Source: Pseudomonadota bacterium
Lineage (GTDB): Bacteria > Desulfobacterota > Desulfovibrionia > Desulfovibrionales > Desulfovibrionaceae
Length of the DNA: 13,924 nt
NCBI GenBank assembly: GCA_023390395.1
Contig: JAEWCY010000173.1
Span: forward strand, 1-13,924
Direction of reading: 5' to 3'
Shown here: positions 6,378-13,854 of the stretch, one piece after another
Numbering within the stretch: the stretch's first letter is position 1
How the letters are laid out: every line of letters starts with the position of its first letter
Position numbers and translations under genes: made by a program
Notes under the pieces: model-generated
What the model saw: only the letters and a program-made list of their open reading frames with translations
What the model was told of the DNA's origin: nothing
Database searches by the model: none

Positions 6378-7886
6378 ATGCCCGCCACGATGTCCACAAG
6401 AATGGCAAGCCGCCGCGACGTCGCCGGCCTTGCCGCGCTGCTTGCCCTGTGGCTGCTGCTGGCGGCGCTCCCGGCCCGGGCGGGCGACGCCCCGGCCGTC
6501 GATCCCAGGATCGTCCACCTGGTGTCCCGCCTGACCTACGGCCCGGCCCCCGGCGACCTCGCCCGGGCGGCGGCCATGGGTCCGGACGCCTTCGTCGAGG
6601 CCGCGCTCTCCCCCGAGGCCGCCCCGGAACCCCAGGCCCTGACCGCGGCCCTGGCCGCCCTGCCCACCCAGGCCATGGACACGGTGCGCCTTTTTCGCGA
6701 ATTCGGCCCCTCCGGCGGCACGGAGGCCAAGCCCGGTCCCGACGCCATGCGCCGGGTCTTCGACCGGGCCGAGACCGCTTCCCTGGAAGCCGCCCGAGCC
6801 AGACTGCTGCGCGCCATCTGGTCCCCCAACCAACTGACCGAACTCATGGTCGCCTTCTGGTGCGACCACTTCAGCCTGGGCGCGCAAAAAGGCCTGGCCC
6901 AGCTCTGGGCCGGCTCCTTCGAGCGCGAAGCCATCCGCCCCCACGCCCTGGGACGCTTCGCCGACCTGCTGGCCGCCACCGCCCGCCACCCGGCCATGCT
7001 CATCGCCCGGGGCAACTGGAAAAACGTCGTCAACCGCCAGAACACGGGACCGGCCAAGGAAGCCCTGGACCCCACCTACGCCGCCATCGTGCTGGCCCAC
7101 CAGACGCTCGGCCCCGGCGGCCCGCAAAAGCCCGCCGACACCCTGGCCCTGGCCCGCATCCTCACCGGCTGGCGCGTGGGCGCGGCGCGCGGCGGGGCCG
7201 ATTCCGGCGGCTTCTACTTCGACGTGGACCTCCACGACCCCTCGGACAAGACGCTGCTCGGCCACGTCGTCAAAGGCACGGGCGCGGCCGAAGGCGCGAC
7301 CGCCTTGGACATCCTGGCCGAACACCCGGCTACGGCCAAAAACATCGCCCGAAAGCTCATCGTCTACTTCCTGGCCGACGATCCGCCCCCCGCCCTGGTC
7401 GGCCGCACCGCCGAAGCCTTCGCCAAATCCGGCGGCGACATCCGCCAAACCCTGCGGGCGCTGTTCGAAAGCCCGGAATTCCTCGACCCCAAATACATGG
7501 GCAACCGCTTCAAATCACCCCTGCGGCAAGTCGTCTCGGCCGTGCGCGCCACGGGGCTGCCGCCCGGCGACACCACCGCCCTGGCCGGCTGCCTGGCCGG
7601 GCTCGGACAACCCTTCTACGCGGCCGACAGCCCCGAAGGCTACCCGGTGGCCTCCAGCGCCTGGCTCAAACCCGACGCCCTGGTGCGCCGGGTGACCTTC
7701 GCCGGCGACCTGGCCGCCGGACGCATCCCGGGTTTCAAACCCGCCGCCGCCAAACTCTCCTGCGACGCCCTGGCCAATGCCCTCGGCCCGGACGTCGACG
7801 CCCACACCCGGCAAGTCGCGGAAAAAGCCGGCGCCGACGTCGGCCTCGCCGTCATCCTCGCCTCCCCAGAAGCCATGCGGTACTGA
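6378..7886 (+). CDS. Exported DUF1800 family protein
   Basis: The 502-residue product has a signal peptide: SRRD at 11-14, a hydrophobic run to about 30 and an AxA cleavage site (LPARA, after residue 35). The twin arginines could mean Tat export, though the rest of the Tat motif is weak. DUF1800 features follow: VSRLTYGPAPGD, ELMVAFWCDHFSLGAQKG (W161, H164), EAIRPHALGRFADLLAATAR, LARILTGW, HPATAKNIARKLIVYF and SPEFLDPKYMGNRFKSP. The family's usual NENYARELLELHTLGV is replaced by DPTYAAIVLAHQTLGPGG, so several acidic residues are lost. These proteins usually sit beside a DUF1501 gene, which is absent here. Biochemical function is unknown. ATGs at 6390 and 6402 are alternative starts; none has a clear Shine-Dalgarno. 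Confidence 0.85.
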   Translation: MPATMSTRMASRRDVAGLAALLALWLLLAALPARAGDAPAVDPRIVHLVSRLTYGPAPGDLARAAAMGPDAFVEAALSPEAAPEPQALTAALAALPTQAMDTVRLFREFGPSGGTEAKPGPDAMRRVFDRAETASLEAARARLLRAIWSPNQLTELMVAFWCDHFSLGAQKGLAQLWAGSFEREAIRPHALGRFADLLAATARHPAMLIARGNWKNVVNRQNTGPAKEALDPTYAAIVLAHQTLGPGGPQKPADTLALARILTGWRVGAARGGADSGGFYFDVDLHDPSDKTLLGHVVKGTGAAEGATALDILAEHPATAKNIARKLIVYFLADDPPPALVGRTAEAFAKSGGDIRQTLRALFESPEFLDPKYMGNRFKSPLRQVVSAVRATGLPPGDTTALAGCLAGLGQPFYAADSPEGYPVASSAWLKPDALVRRVTFAGDLAAGRIPGFKPAAAKLSCDALANALGPDVDAHTRQVAEKAGADVGLAVILASPEAMRY

Positions 7887-7908
7887 TCGCGCGAGGGCTT
7901 CCGGGGGC

Positions 7909-7923
7909 CAGGGCCTTGCCCTG
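7909..7923. other. Small hairpin in the DUF1800-cbiA gap
   Basis: The 128-nt gap between the DUF1800 stop and cbiA contains CAGGGC, loop CTT, GCCCTG. It has no following T-tract, so it is at best a weak terminator. I see no promoter consensus and no cobalamin riboswitch in the gap. Confidence 0.25.
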
Positions 7924-8014
7924 CACCCTCCGAAACTTTGCCCCGATCGATCCAGCCCGCCAGCCCGTGGCTTGCCGCTTTCCATCCCGGCGGGAAATCC
8001 GGTAGGCCTTCCCC

Positions 8015-9457
8015 ATGCGGCGATCATCCCTTTCCCCTTCCTCCCCGCGCGGCCTGCTGGTGGCCGGCACGCGCAGCGGCTGCGGCAAGACGTCGGTGGC
8101 CTTGGGGCTCATGCGGGCGTTTGCGCGGCGCGGCTTGCGGGTTCGGGCCTTCAAGGCCGGGCCGGACTTCATCGATCCGGGGCATCATGCCCTGGCCACG
8201 GGGACGCCGAGCCACAACCTCGACGACTGGATGTGCGGCGCGGCGGGGACGCGGGAGATCTTCGCGCGGCATGCGGCGGGTGCGGACGTGGCCGTGGTCG
8301 AGGGGGTGATGGGGCTTTATGACGGCTACGCGGCAACGGAGACGGCCGGCAGTTCCGCTTCGCTGGCGCGGCTTCTGGGGCTGCCGGTGCTGCTCGTCGC
8401 GGACGCGGCGTCCATGGCCCGTTCGGCGGCGGCCATGGTGGGGGGGTATCTGTCCTTCGAGCCGGACTTGCGTTTTTGCGGCGTGGTGCTCAACAATGCC
8501 GGCAGCGACTCCCACGCGGCGCTTCTGCGTGAGGTCATGGCCGGCTGCCTGCCCGGGGCGCGGCTTTGGGGCGTGCTGCCCAGGCGCGCCGCGCTGGTCA
8601 TGCCGTCGCGCCACCTGGGCCTGGTCACGGCCGGCGACGACGCCGGAGCCGCCGCCCGCCTGGACGCCCTCGCCGACTGGATCGAAGCCGCCATGGACCT
8701 CGACATGCTGCTGACTTCTCTTTCACCATTGGACCTCCCCCCCCCATCCGGGGGGTCTGGGGGGGATGATCCCCCCCAGCAGGGGAGTCCAGAGGGGGCG
8801 GCGCCCCCTCTGGCCGCCGGAGGCATCCGGCTGGGCGTGGCCAGGGATGCGGCGTTTTGTTTCTATTACGCCGAGAACCTGCGTCTGTTCGAGGCGGCGG
8901 GGATGGAGCTCGTGCCGTTTTCGCCGCTCACGGACAGGGCGCTGCCCGAGGGGTTGGACGGGCTCTATTTCGGCGGCGGCTATCCGGAGCTGCATGCCGC
9001 TAGGCTCGCCGCCAACGCGGGCATGCTGGCCGGGGTGCGGGCGTTTTGCGCCTCGGGCCGGCCGGTTCTGGCCGAGTGCGGCGGGTTCATGTACCTGATG
9101 GCGTCCCTGGCCGACCTTTCGGGCAACGAGCACGCCATGGCCGGGGTGTTTCCCTTTCGGGCGGCCATGGGCGAGCGGTTTTCGGCCCTGGGCTACCGGC
9201 AGGTCACGACCCTGGCCGACACGCTGCTCGGGCCGGCCGGCACGCGGCTTCGGGGGCATGAATTTCATTATTCGCGCATTGTCGGCGATGTCGAGGGCGT
9301 TGCCGACGTCTATGCCGCCGTCGGCCGCAAGGGGGAGCTGCCGGGCCGGCACGGGTTTCTCCGGGGCGGCACGCTCGGCAGCTACGTGCACCTGCATTTC
9401 GGGAGTTGTCCGCAGGCGGCCGAGGCCTTCGCCCGGGCGTGCAGGGAGGGACGATGA
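8015..9457 (+). CDS. cbiA: Cobyrinate a,c-diamide synthase with in-frame repeat insertion
   Basis: CbiA amidates the a and c side chains of cob(II)yrinate using glutamine and ATP. In this 480-residue protein the N-terminal synthetase domain has the P-loop AGTRSGCGKTS (17-27) and FKAGPDFIDPGHH; the C-terminal type-1 glutamine amidotransferase domain has the nucleophile in LAECGGFMYLM (C355) and the terminal GSYVHLHFG (His459/His461). Between them, residues 246-271 are encoded by a full hairpin repeat (8750-8827), preceded by a run of nine C. This gives a Gly/Pro/Ser-rich linker not expected from the family, yet the frame stays open. The gene overlaps cbiD by ATGA. The Shine-Dalgarno at the start is weak (GGTAGG about 8 nt upstream). 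The cbi context and CbiD support the cbiA name over cobB. Confidence 0.94.
   Translation: MRRSSLSPSSPRGLLVAGTRSGCGKTSVALGLMRAFARRGLRVRAFKAGPDFIDPGHHALATGTPSHNLDDWMCGAAGTREIFARHAAGADVAVVEGVMGLYDGYAATETAGSSASLARLLGLPVLLVADAASMARSAAAMVGGYLSFEPDLRFCGVVLNNAGSDSHAALLREVMAGCLPGARLWGVLPRRAALVMPSRHLGLVTAGDDAGAAARLDALADWIEAAMDLDMLLTSLSPLDLPPPSGGSGGDDPPQQGSPEGAAPPLAAGGIRLGVARDAAFCFYYAENLRLFEAAGMELVPFSPLTDRALPEGLDGLYFGGGYPELHAARLAANAGMLAGVRAFCASGRPVLAECGGFMYLMASLADLSGNEHAMAGVFPFRAAMGERFSALGYRQVTTLADTLLGPAGTRLRGHEFHYSRIVGDVEGVADVYAAVGRKGELPGRHGFLRGGTLGSYVHLHFGSCPQAAEAFARACREGR
8750..8827 (+). repeat. G/C-run hairpin repeat, long form, inside cbiA (copy C)
   Basis: This 78-bp copy has the lead G6-TCT, a perfect 11-bp inverted repeat at 8757-8779 (CTGGGGGGGAT, centre G, ATCCCCCCCAG), a GGGGAGTCC spacer, a second perfect inverted repeat at 8789-8813 (CCAGAGGGGGCG, centre G, CGCCCCCTCTGG) and the shared tail GGCCGCCGGAGGCATC (8812-8827). 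Relative to copies A and D the first stem carries a C-to-T change in one arm and a matching G-to-A in the other. The length is a multiple of three and the cbiA frame crosses it without a stop, encoding Gly/Asp/Pro/Gln/Ala-rich residues 246-271. Confidence 0.9.
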
Positions 9458-10572
9458 AGACCGACGGGCCGCTTCGCGAGGGCTTCACCACGGGCACGGC
9501 GGCGGCCGGCGCGGCCAAGGCGGCGGCGCGGCTGCTTTTGGGCGGCGAGGCCCTCGACGCGGTGGACGTGCCGCTTCCGGGCGGCGGCCGGCTGACGGTG
9601 CCGGTGGCCGAGGTCCGCCTGGAGGACGGCGGTGCGTTCGGCGCGGTGGTCAAGGACGGCGGCGACGACCCGGACGTCACCCACGGCGCGCGCATCGGCT
9701 GTCGGGTGGAGCCCTGGCCGCATTGTCCACCGGGCGAGGTCGTCGTCGCGGGCGGAGAGGGCGTGGGCCGGGTGACCCTGCCGGGGCTGCCCGTGGCGGT
9801 GGGCGAGCCGGCCATCAATCCCGCGCCCCGGGAGCAGATCGCGGCGGCCGTGGCCGAGGCGGCGGCGCTCTCGGGCTTCGCCGGCGGGCTTCGGGCCGTG
9901 GTGACCGTGCCCGGGGGCGAAGCCATGGCCCGAAAGACCCTCAACCCGCGCCTGGGCATCGTCGGCGGCATCTCCATCCTCGGCGCGACGGGCATCGTGC
10001 GGCCCTTCAGCCACGCCGCCTGGGAGGCGTCCATCGCCGAGGCCCTGGACGTGGCCCGGGCGCTCGGCCACGAGGTCGCGGGCTTTTCCACGGGCCGGCG
10101 CAGCGAAGCGCTCCTTCGGGCCATGCTGCCGCATCTGCCCGAAACGGCCTGCGTCCAGGCGGCGGACTTTTTCGCCTTCGCCCTGGGCGCGGCGGCGCAG
10201 CGGCGATTCCGGAAGATCGTCTGGGCCGCCTATCCGGGCAAGCTGGTCAAAATGGCCCAGGGGCTGCCCAACACCCACGCCCACAAGGGCGACACGGACT
10301 TTTCGGCCCTGGCCGGCTGGTGCCGGCAGGCGGGCTGGCCCGAAGAACTTTCGCGTCAGGCGGCCACGGCCAACACCGCCCGCCACGCCTTCGAGATGGC
10401 CCCGGAGCCGAGCGCCAAGGCGGCCCTGGCCGGGGTGCTGGCCAGGGCCGCCCTTGGGCATATGCGCCGCTTCGCCGGCCCGGGGCCGGACGTGGAACTG
10501 GCCGTCTTCGACTTCGACGGCGCGCTCCTCGTCAGGGAAAGGTCGCCATCGCCGGCTCGCGGCGGAGGATGA
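9454..10572 (+). CDS. cbiD: Cobalt-precorrin-5B (C1)-methyltransferase
   Basis: CbiD transfers a methyl group from S-adenosylmethionine to C1 of the ring-contracted cobalt-corrin intermediate, in the oxygen-independent B12 pathway. The 372-residue protein shows LREGFTTGTAAAGAAKAAA (7-25), LPVAVGEPAINPAPRE (GEPAINP at 117-123) and NPRLGIVGGISILGATGIVRPFS from residue 164, all characteristic. The ATG at 9454 overlaps the cbiA stop (ATGA) and follows GGGAGGG (9444-9450), arguing for one transcript and translational coupling. After the usual VFDFDGALL ending, a short Arg/Ser/Pro/Gly tail runs into the convergent membrane protein gene, overlapping it by 41 nt. Confidence 0.95.
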   Translation: MKTDGPLREGFTTGTAAAGAAKAAARLLLGGEALDAVDVPLPGGGRLTVPVAEVRLEDGGAFGAVVKDGGDDPDVTHGARIGCRVEPWPHCPPGEVVVAGGEGVGRVTLPGLPVAVGEPAINPAPREQIAAAVAEAAALSGFAGGLRAVVTVPGGEAMARKTLNPRLGIVGGISILGATGIVRPFSHAAWEASIAEALDVARALGHEVAGFSTGRRSEALLRAMLPHLPETACVQAADFFAFALGAAAQRRFRKIVWAAYPGKLVKMAQGLPNTHAHKGDTDFSALAGWCRQAGWPEELSRQAATANTARHAFEMAPEPSAKAALAGVLARAALGHMRRFAGPGPDVELAVFDFDGALLVRERSPSPARGGG

Positions 10573-11233
10573 CGATCCCCCGCGACCACCAGCGCAGCAT
10601 GGAGCGCAGCACCCAGGGGATGGGCACAAGCAGCGTGAAGCCCACGAGCCACAGGAGGGTGTGGCCAAGCAGCCCCAGCCCCGAACCGGTGAATTCCACG
10701 CCGAAGCCCTCGGCCTCGATGTTGCGGCACAGCCAGCGCGTCATGGCCGTGGCCACGAAGGCCCAGCCGACGACGGTGACGATGGAGGCCGTGAAAAGCA
10801 GCACCCAGCCGAGGAACGGGGCGTAACGGCCGCCAAAACGCGCCGATCCGCCGGGCGACAGGCGGATGTTCTCGATGAACCAGCGGTAAAGGGCGAGCTT
10901 TACCGCCGCGTCCAGGGGGATGAGCGCTACGGCGAGCACGATCTGCACCGCCGTGGCCTTGTTGCCGTGGCCCAGGCCCGCCGTGGCCAGGTTGGGCAGC
11001 ACGGCCAGAAAGGCGGCCACGGCGAAAAGCGGCCACATCCTGCCGGCCCGGCCCTCGAACACGGCCCGGCTGCCGTCGGAGAAACGCAGCCCGGCGCACC
11101 ACCAGGCGAAAAACGCCACGGCTCCCCAGGCCGCCGGGATGATGCAAATCGACAAAACCAGGCACAGCAGGGCGTAGCCCAGGCTGGCCATGGCCCCGCC
11201 CGTGAACGTCACGGATACGCTTCTTTCTTCCAT
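10532..11233 (-). CDS. Four-repeat integral membrane protein (DUF898/YjgN-like)
   Basis: The 233-residue protein is mostly hydrophobic and is built of four related units. Each opens with an F-x-G signature (F10, F59, F133, F181), continues with a hydrophobic helix containing a Pro/Trp stretch and ends in an aromatic pair (WW44-45, RW117-118, RW166-167, RW214-215), usually followed by an x-x-N/G-I/L segment. Unit 2 is about 25 residues longer. This pattern recalls DUF898/YjgN membrane proteins; the family call is from memory. The ATG at 11233 follows GGGAGG by 4 nt. It lies antisense inside the cbi cluster, between cbiD and cbiET, and its 3' end overlaps cbiD. Function is unknown and there is no sequence sign of a cobalamin role. 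Confidence 0.75.
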   Translation of the reverse strand: MEERSVSVTFTGGAMASLGYALLCLVLSICIIPAAWGAVAFFAWWCAGLRFSDGSRAVFEGRAGRMWPLFAVAAFLAVLPNLATAGLGHGNKATAVQIVLAVALIPLDAAVKLALYRWFIENIRLSPGGSARFGGRYAPFLGWVLLFTASIVTVVGWAFVATAMTRWLCRNIEAEGFGVEFTGSGLGLLGHTLLWLVGFTLLVPIPWVLRSMLRWWSRGIVILRREPAMATFP

Positions 11234-11367
11234 GCGGCCTCCCACTGCGACGGATGTTCCTACCTGACCCGGCTCGCCCAAAAGGGCAAGGGCAATGTCG
11301 TGGGCTCCTTTTGACCGACGCGGGCCGGACGCGTACAGGGGGCCATGACGTACGACGAGGCGCTTTT

Positions 11368-12597
11368 GTGACGGCACATCCCATCCGCGTGGTCGGCCTG
11401 GGCGTGGGCGCGGCCTGGTTGGCCCCGCCGGCGGCGGCGGCCGTGGCCGAGGCCGACGTGCTGGTCGGCGGCAGGCGGCTTCTGGCCCTTTTTCCGGACC
11501 ACCCCGGCGCGCGCATCCCCATCGCCGGTCCCCTGGAGGCCGTGTGCCAGGCCATGGCGGCGGCCGTGGGGGAGGGCCGCGTCGTGGCCGTGCTGGCCGA
11601 CGGCGACCCGCTTTTCTTCGGCATCGGCCGGCTGCTGGCCGAGCGTTTCGGCCCGGACAGCCTGATCTTCCACCCCGCCGTCACGGCCGTGGCCGCCGCC
11701 TGCGCCCGGCTGGGGCGGACCTGGCACGACCTGCCGGCCGTGTCGCTTCACGGCCGGGACGACATGGGGCCGCTTTTCGCCGCCCTGCGCCGGGCCGAGG
11801 CCGTGGCCGCCTACACCGACGCCGTCACCACGCCGGGCGTCGTCGCGGCCGGGCTCCTCGAGCGCGGCGGCGACGCCTTCGCCATGACCGTGTGCGAGGA
11901 CATGGGCCTGCCCGGGGAACGGCTGCGGCGGCTGACCCTGGCCGAGGCCGCCGGCCTGGAATTTTCCCCGCTGAACCTCGTCCTCGTCGAGCGCGTCCGC
12001 CCCGTGGCCGTGCCCCTGGTTTTCGGGCTTTCGGACGAGGCGCTTTTGCGCCAGGACCGCGTGTTCACCAAAAAGCCCGTGCGGGCCGCCTCCCTGGCCG
12101 CCCTGGCCCCGTGCCCCGGGGACGTGGTCTGGGACGTGGGAGCCGGCACCGGGGCCGTGGCCCTGGAGGCGTCGCTGCTCAATGCCGGCGGCCCGGTCTT
12201 CGCCGTGGAACGCGACCCCGAGCGGGCGGGCCTTCTGGCCGAAAACATCCGCCGCACCGGTGCGCTGACCGTTTCGGCCGTCCGCGGCGAGGCCCCGGAC
12301 TCCCTGGAAGGTCTCCCCGATCCGGACCGCGTCTTCGTCGGCGGCGGCACGACCGAGCGCCCCGACCTGCTGCCGCGCCTGTGCGAGAGGCTCAAGCCCG
12401 GCGGCGGCATCGTGGTCAACTGCGTGCTGCTCGGCAGCCTCCACCGGGCCCTGGCCGATTTCAAGGCGGCCGGCCTGGCCGTGACGCTCACCCAGCTCCA
12501 GGCCGCCACGGCCGCGCCCCTGGCCGGCGACCTGCGCCTTTGCGCCGACAATCCCATCTACATCCTCGCCGCCGCCAAGGAGGCCCCCCATGGCTGA
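11368..12597 (+). CDS. cbiET: Fused cobalt-precorrin C5/C15 methyltransferase-decarboxylase (CbiE-CbiT)
   Basis: The 409-residue protein fuses two enzymes. The CbiE half (about 1-205) is a tetrapyrrole methylase starting IRVVGLGVG and containing VLADGDPLFFGIGRL, for C5 methylation. The CbiT half (about 215-409) is a Rossmann methyltransferase with SDEALLRQDRVFTKKPVRA and the SAM motif DVGAGTGAVALE (256-267), for C15 methylation with loss of the C12 acetate carboxyl. CobL-type fusions are common in aerobes and known in sulfate reducers. The GTG at 11368 is chosen because GAGG lies 7 nt upstream and homology starts directly after it. It is separated from cbiD by the antisense membrane gene, so it probably has its own promoter. 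It overlaps cbiF by 8 nt. Confidence 0.94.
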   Translation: MTAHPIRVVGLGVGAAWLAPPAAAAVAEADVLVGGRRLLALFPDHPGARIPIAGPLEAVCQAMAAAVGEGRVVAVLADGDPLFFGIGRLLAERFGPDSLIFHPAVTAVAAACARLGRTWHDLPAVSLHGRDDMGPLFAALRRAEAVAAYTDAVTTPGVVAAGLLERGGDAFAMTVCEDMGLPGERLRRLTLAEAAGLEFSPLNLVLVERVRPVAVPLVFGLSDEALLRQDRVFTKKPVRAASLAALAPCPGDVVWDVGAGTGAVALEASLLNAGGPVFAVERDPERAGLLAENIRRTGALTVSAVRGEAPDSLEGLPDPDRVFVGGGTTERPDLLPRLCERLKPGGGIVVNCVLLGSLHRALADFKAAGLAVTLTQLQAATAAPLAGDLRLCADNPIYILAAAKEAPHG

Positions 12598-13375
12598 GGC
12601 GCTTTTCCCCCATGGCGGCGTGGCGTTCGTCGGCGCGGGGCCGGGAGACCCGGACCTGCTGACCGTCAAGGCCGCCCGCCTCATCGGACAGGCCGATCTG
12701 GTGCTCTTCGCCGGCTCCCTGGTGCCGCCGGCCGTGGTGGCCTTGGCCCGCGCCGAGGCCAAGGTCGTGGATTCAGCCCCCTTGAGCCTGGACGAAACCC
12801 ACGCCCTGCTCGCGGCCACGGCCCGCGCCGGCGGCCTCGCCGCCCGGGTGCACACCGGCGATCCGGCGCTTTACGGCGCGGTGGCCGAACAGGCCCGGCT
12901 CCTCGACGCCGCAGGCATCCCTTATATCGTGGTCCCGGGCGTGACCTCGGCCTCGGCCGCCGCCGCCGCCTTCGGCGTCAGCTTCACCGAGCCCGAGGCG
13001 ACCCAGACCCTCATCCTCACCCGGCTGGCCGGCCGCACGCCCGTGCCGCCGGGCCAGTCCCTGGCCGAACTCGCCCGGCACGGCGCGTCCATGGCCGTCT
13101 ACCTTTCCGCCGGCGACCCCGAGGGCGTGGCCCGGGCCCTGACCGAGGGCGGCCTGCCGGGCGACACGCCCGTGGCCGTGGCCCACCGCCTGGGCTGGCC
13201 CGGCGAGAAACGCCGCCTGGCCACCATCGACACCCTGGCCCGAACCGTGCGCCAGGAAGGCATGGGCCGGCAGACCGTGTTCCTCGTGCTGCCGGGACTC
13301 GGCCGGGGCACGGCGTCCAAACTTTACGATTCGTCCTTCGGCCACGGTTTCCGGCCGGCCCGGGACGACGACTGA
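12590..13375 (+). CDS. cbiF: Cobalt-precorrin-4 C11-methyltransferase
   Basis: CbiF methylates C11 of cobalt-precorrin-4 with S-adenosylmethionine. The 261-residue protein has the tetrapyrrole methylase motifs VGAGPGDPDLLTVKAARL (14-31), LFAGSLVPPAVV, HTGDPALYGAVAEQ (88-101), VVPGVTSASAAAAAFG (114-129) and the CbiF/CobM-typical TEPEATQTLILTRLAGRTP. The ATG at 12590 lies inside the 3' end of cbiET and follows AAGGAGG (12577-12583) at 6 nt spacing, so the two are coupled. About 20 residues at the C-terminus after the conserved VFLVLPG are variable. The yjbQ gene starts 9 nt after its stop. Confidence 0.95.
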   Translation: MAEALFPHGGVAFVGAGPGDPDLLTVKAARLIGQADLVLFAGSLVPPAVVALARAEAKVVDSAPLSLDETHALLAATARAGGLAARVHTGDPALYGAVAEQARLLDAAGIPYIVVPGVTSASAAAAAFGVSFTEPEATQTLILTRLAGRTPVPPGQSLAELARHGASMAVYLSAGDPEGVARALTEGGLPGDTPVAVAHRLGWPGEKRRLATIDTLARTVRQEGMGRQTVFLVLPGLGRGTASKLYDSSFGHGFRPARDDD

Positions 13376-13384
13376 GGAGGTTGC

Positions 13385-13780
13385 ATGGAAACGTTCGAAG
13401 TCCGCACCACCCGCCGGGAGGAACTCGTGCGCCTGACCGGCGCGCTCCAGGAGCTGGTGGACGCCAAGGGCTGGCGCGACGGGGCGCTCGTGGTCTACTG
13501 CCCCCACACCACCGCCGCCCTGACCGTCAACGAGGACGCCGACCCGGACGTGGCCGCCGACCTCGTCATGGCCCTCTCCCGGCTGCTGCCCCGCGAAGCC
13601 GGCTACCGCCACGCCGAAGGCAACAGCGACGCCCACGTCAAGACCACCCTCGTCGGCCCGTCCCAGACGCTCATCGTCTCCGGCGGCCGCATCCAGCTCG
13701 GCACCTGGCAAGGCGTGTTCCTGTGCGAATGGGACGGCCCCCGGAACCGGAAGGTCTGGGCGCAGTGGCTGGGGCAGTAG
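13385..13780 (+). CDS. yjbQ: YjbQ / UPF0047 family protein
   Basis: A 131-residue single-domain protein of usual length with all family signatures: YCPHTTAALTVNEDADPDV (38-56), HAEGNSDAHVKTTLVG (76-91), and GRIQLGTWQGVFLCEWDGPR (101-120). Conserved His41, His76 and His84 look like a metal- or phosphate-binding set. Escherichia coli YjbQ has a weak, promiscuous thiamine-phosphate synthase activity and is often annotated 'secondary thiamine-phosphate synthase'; the physiological role is not established. The ATG at 13385 follows GAGGAGG (13374-13380), which overlaps the cbiF stop, so it is the last gene of the cbiET-cbiF unit. Whether it contributes to cobalamin synthesis is unknown. Confidence 0.93.
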   Translation: METFEVRTTRREELVRLTGALQELVDAKGWRDGALVVYCPHTTAALTVNEDADPDVAADLVMALSRLLPREAGYRHAEGNSDAHVKTTLVGPSQTLIVSGGRIQLGTWQGVFLCEWDGPRNRKVWAQWLGQ

Positions 13781-13854
13781 GACAGGGTGGTAGGGTGAGG
13801 TAACGGGCCTGCGGGGCCGCCACCTGCTTTCCCCTCCTCCGCCTCTCCCATCGA

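Noticed and set aside
7887..8014. Cobalamin riboswitch upstream of cbiA (and in 11234-11367 upstream of cbiET)
   Set aside because: No B12-box-like sequence or suitable set of stems was found, and both gaps are short for the element.
8015..9457. cbiA as a pseudogene because of the internal repeat
   Set aside because: The frame is uninterrupted and both domains keep their catalytic motifs, so an intact two-domain enzyme with a long linker is more likely.
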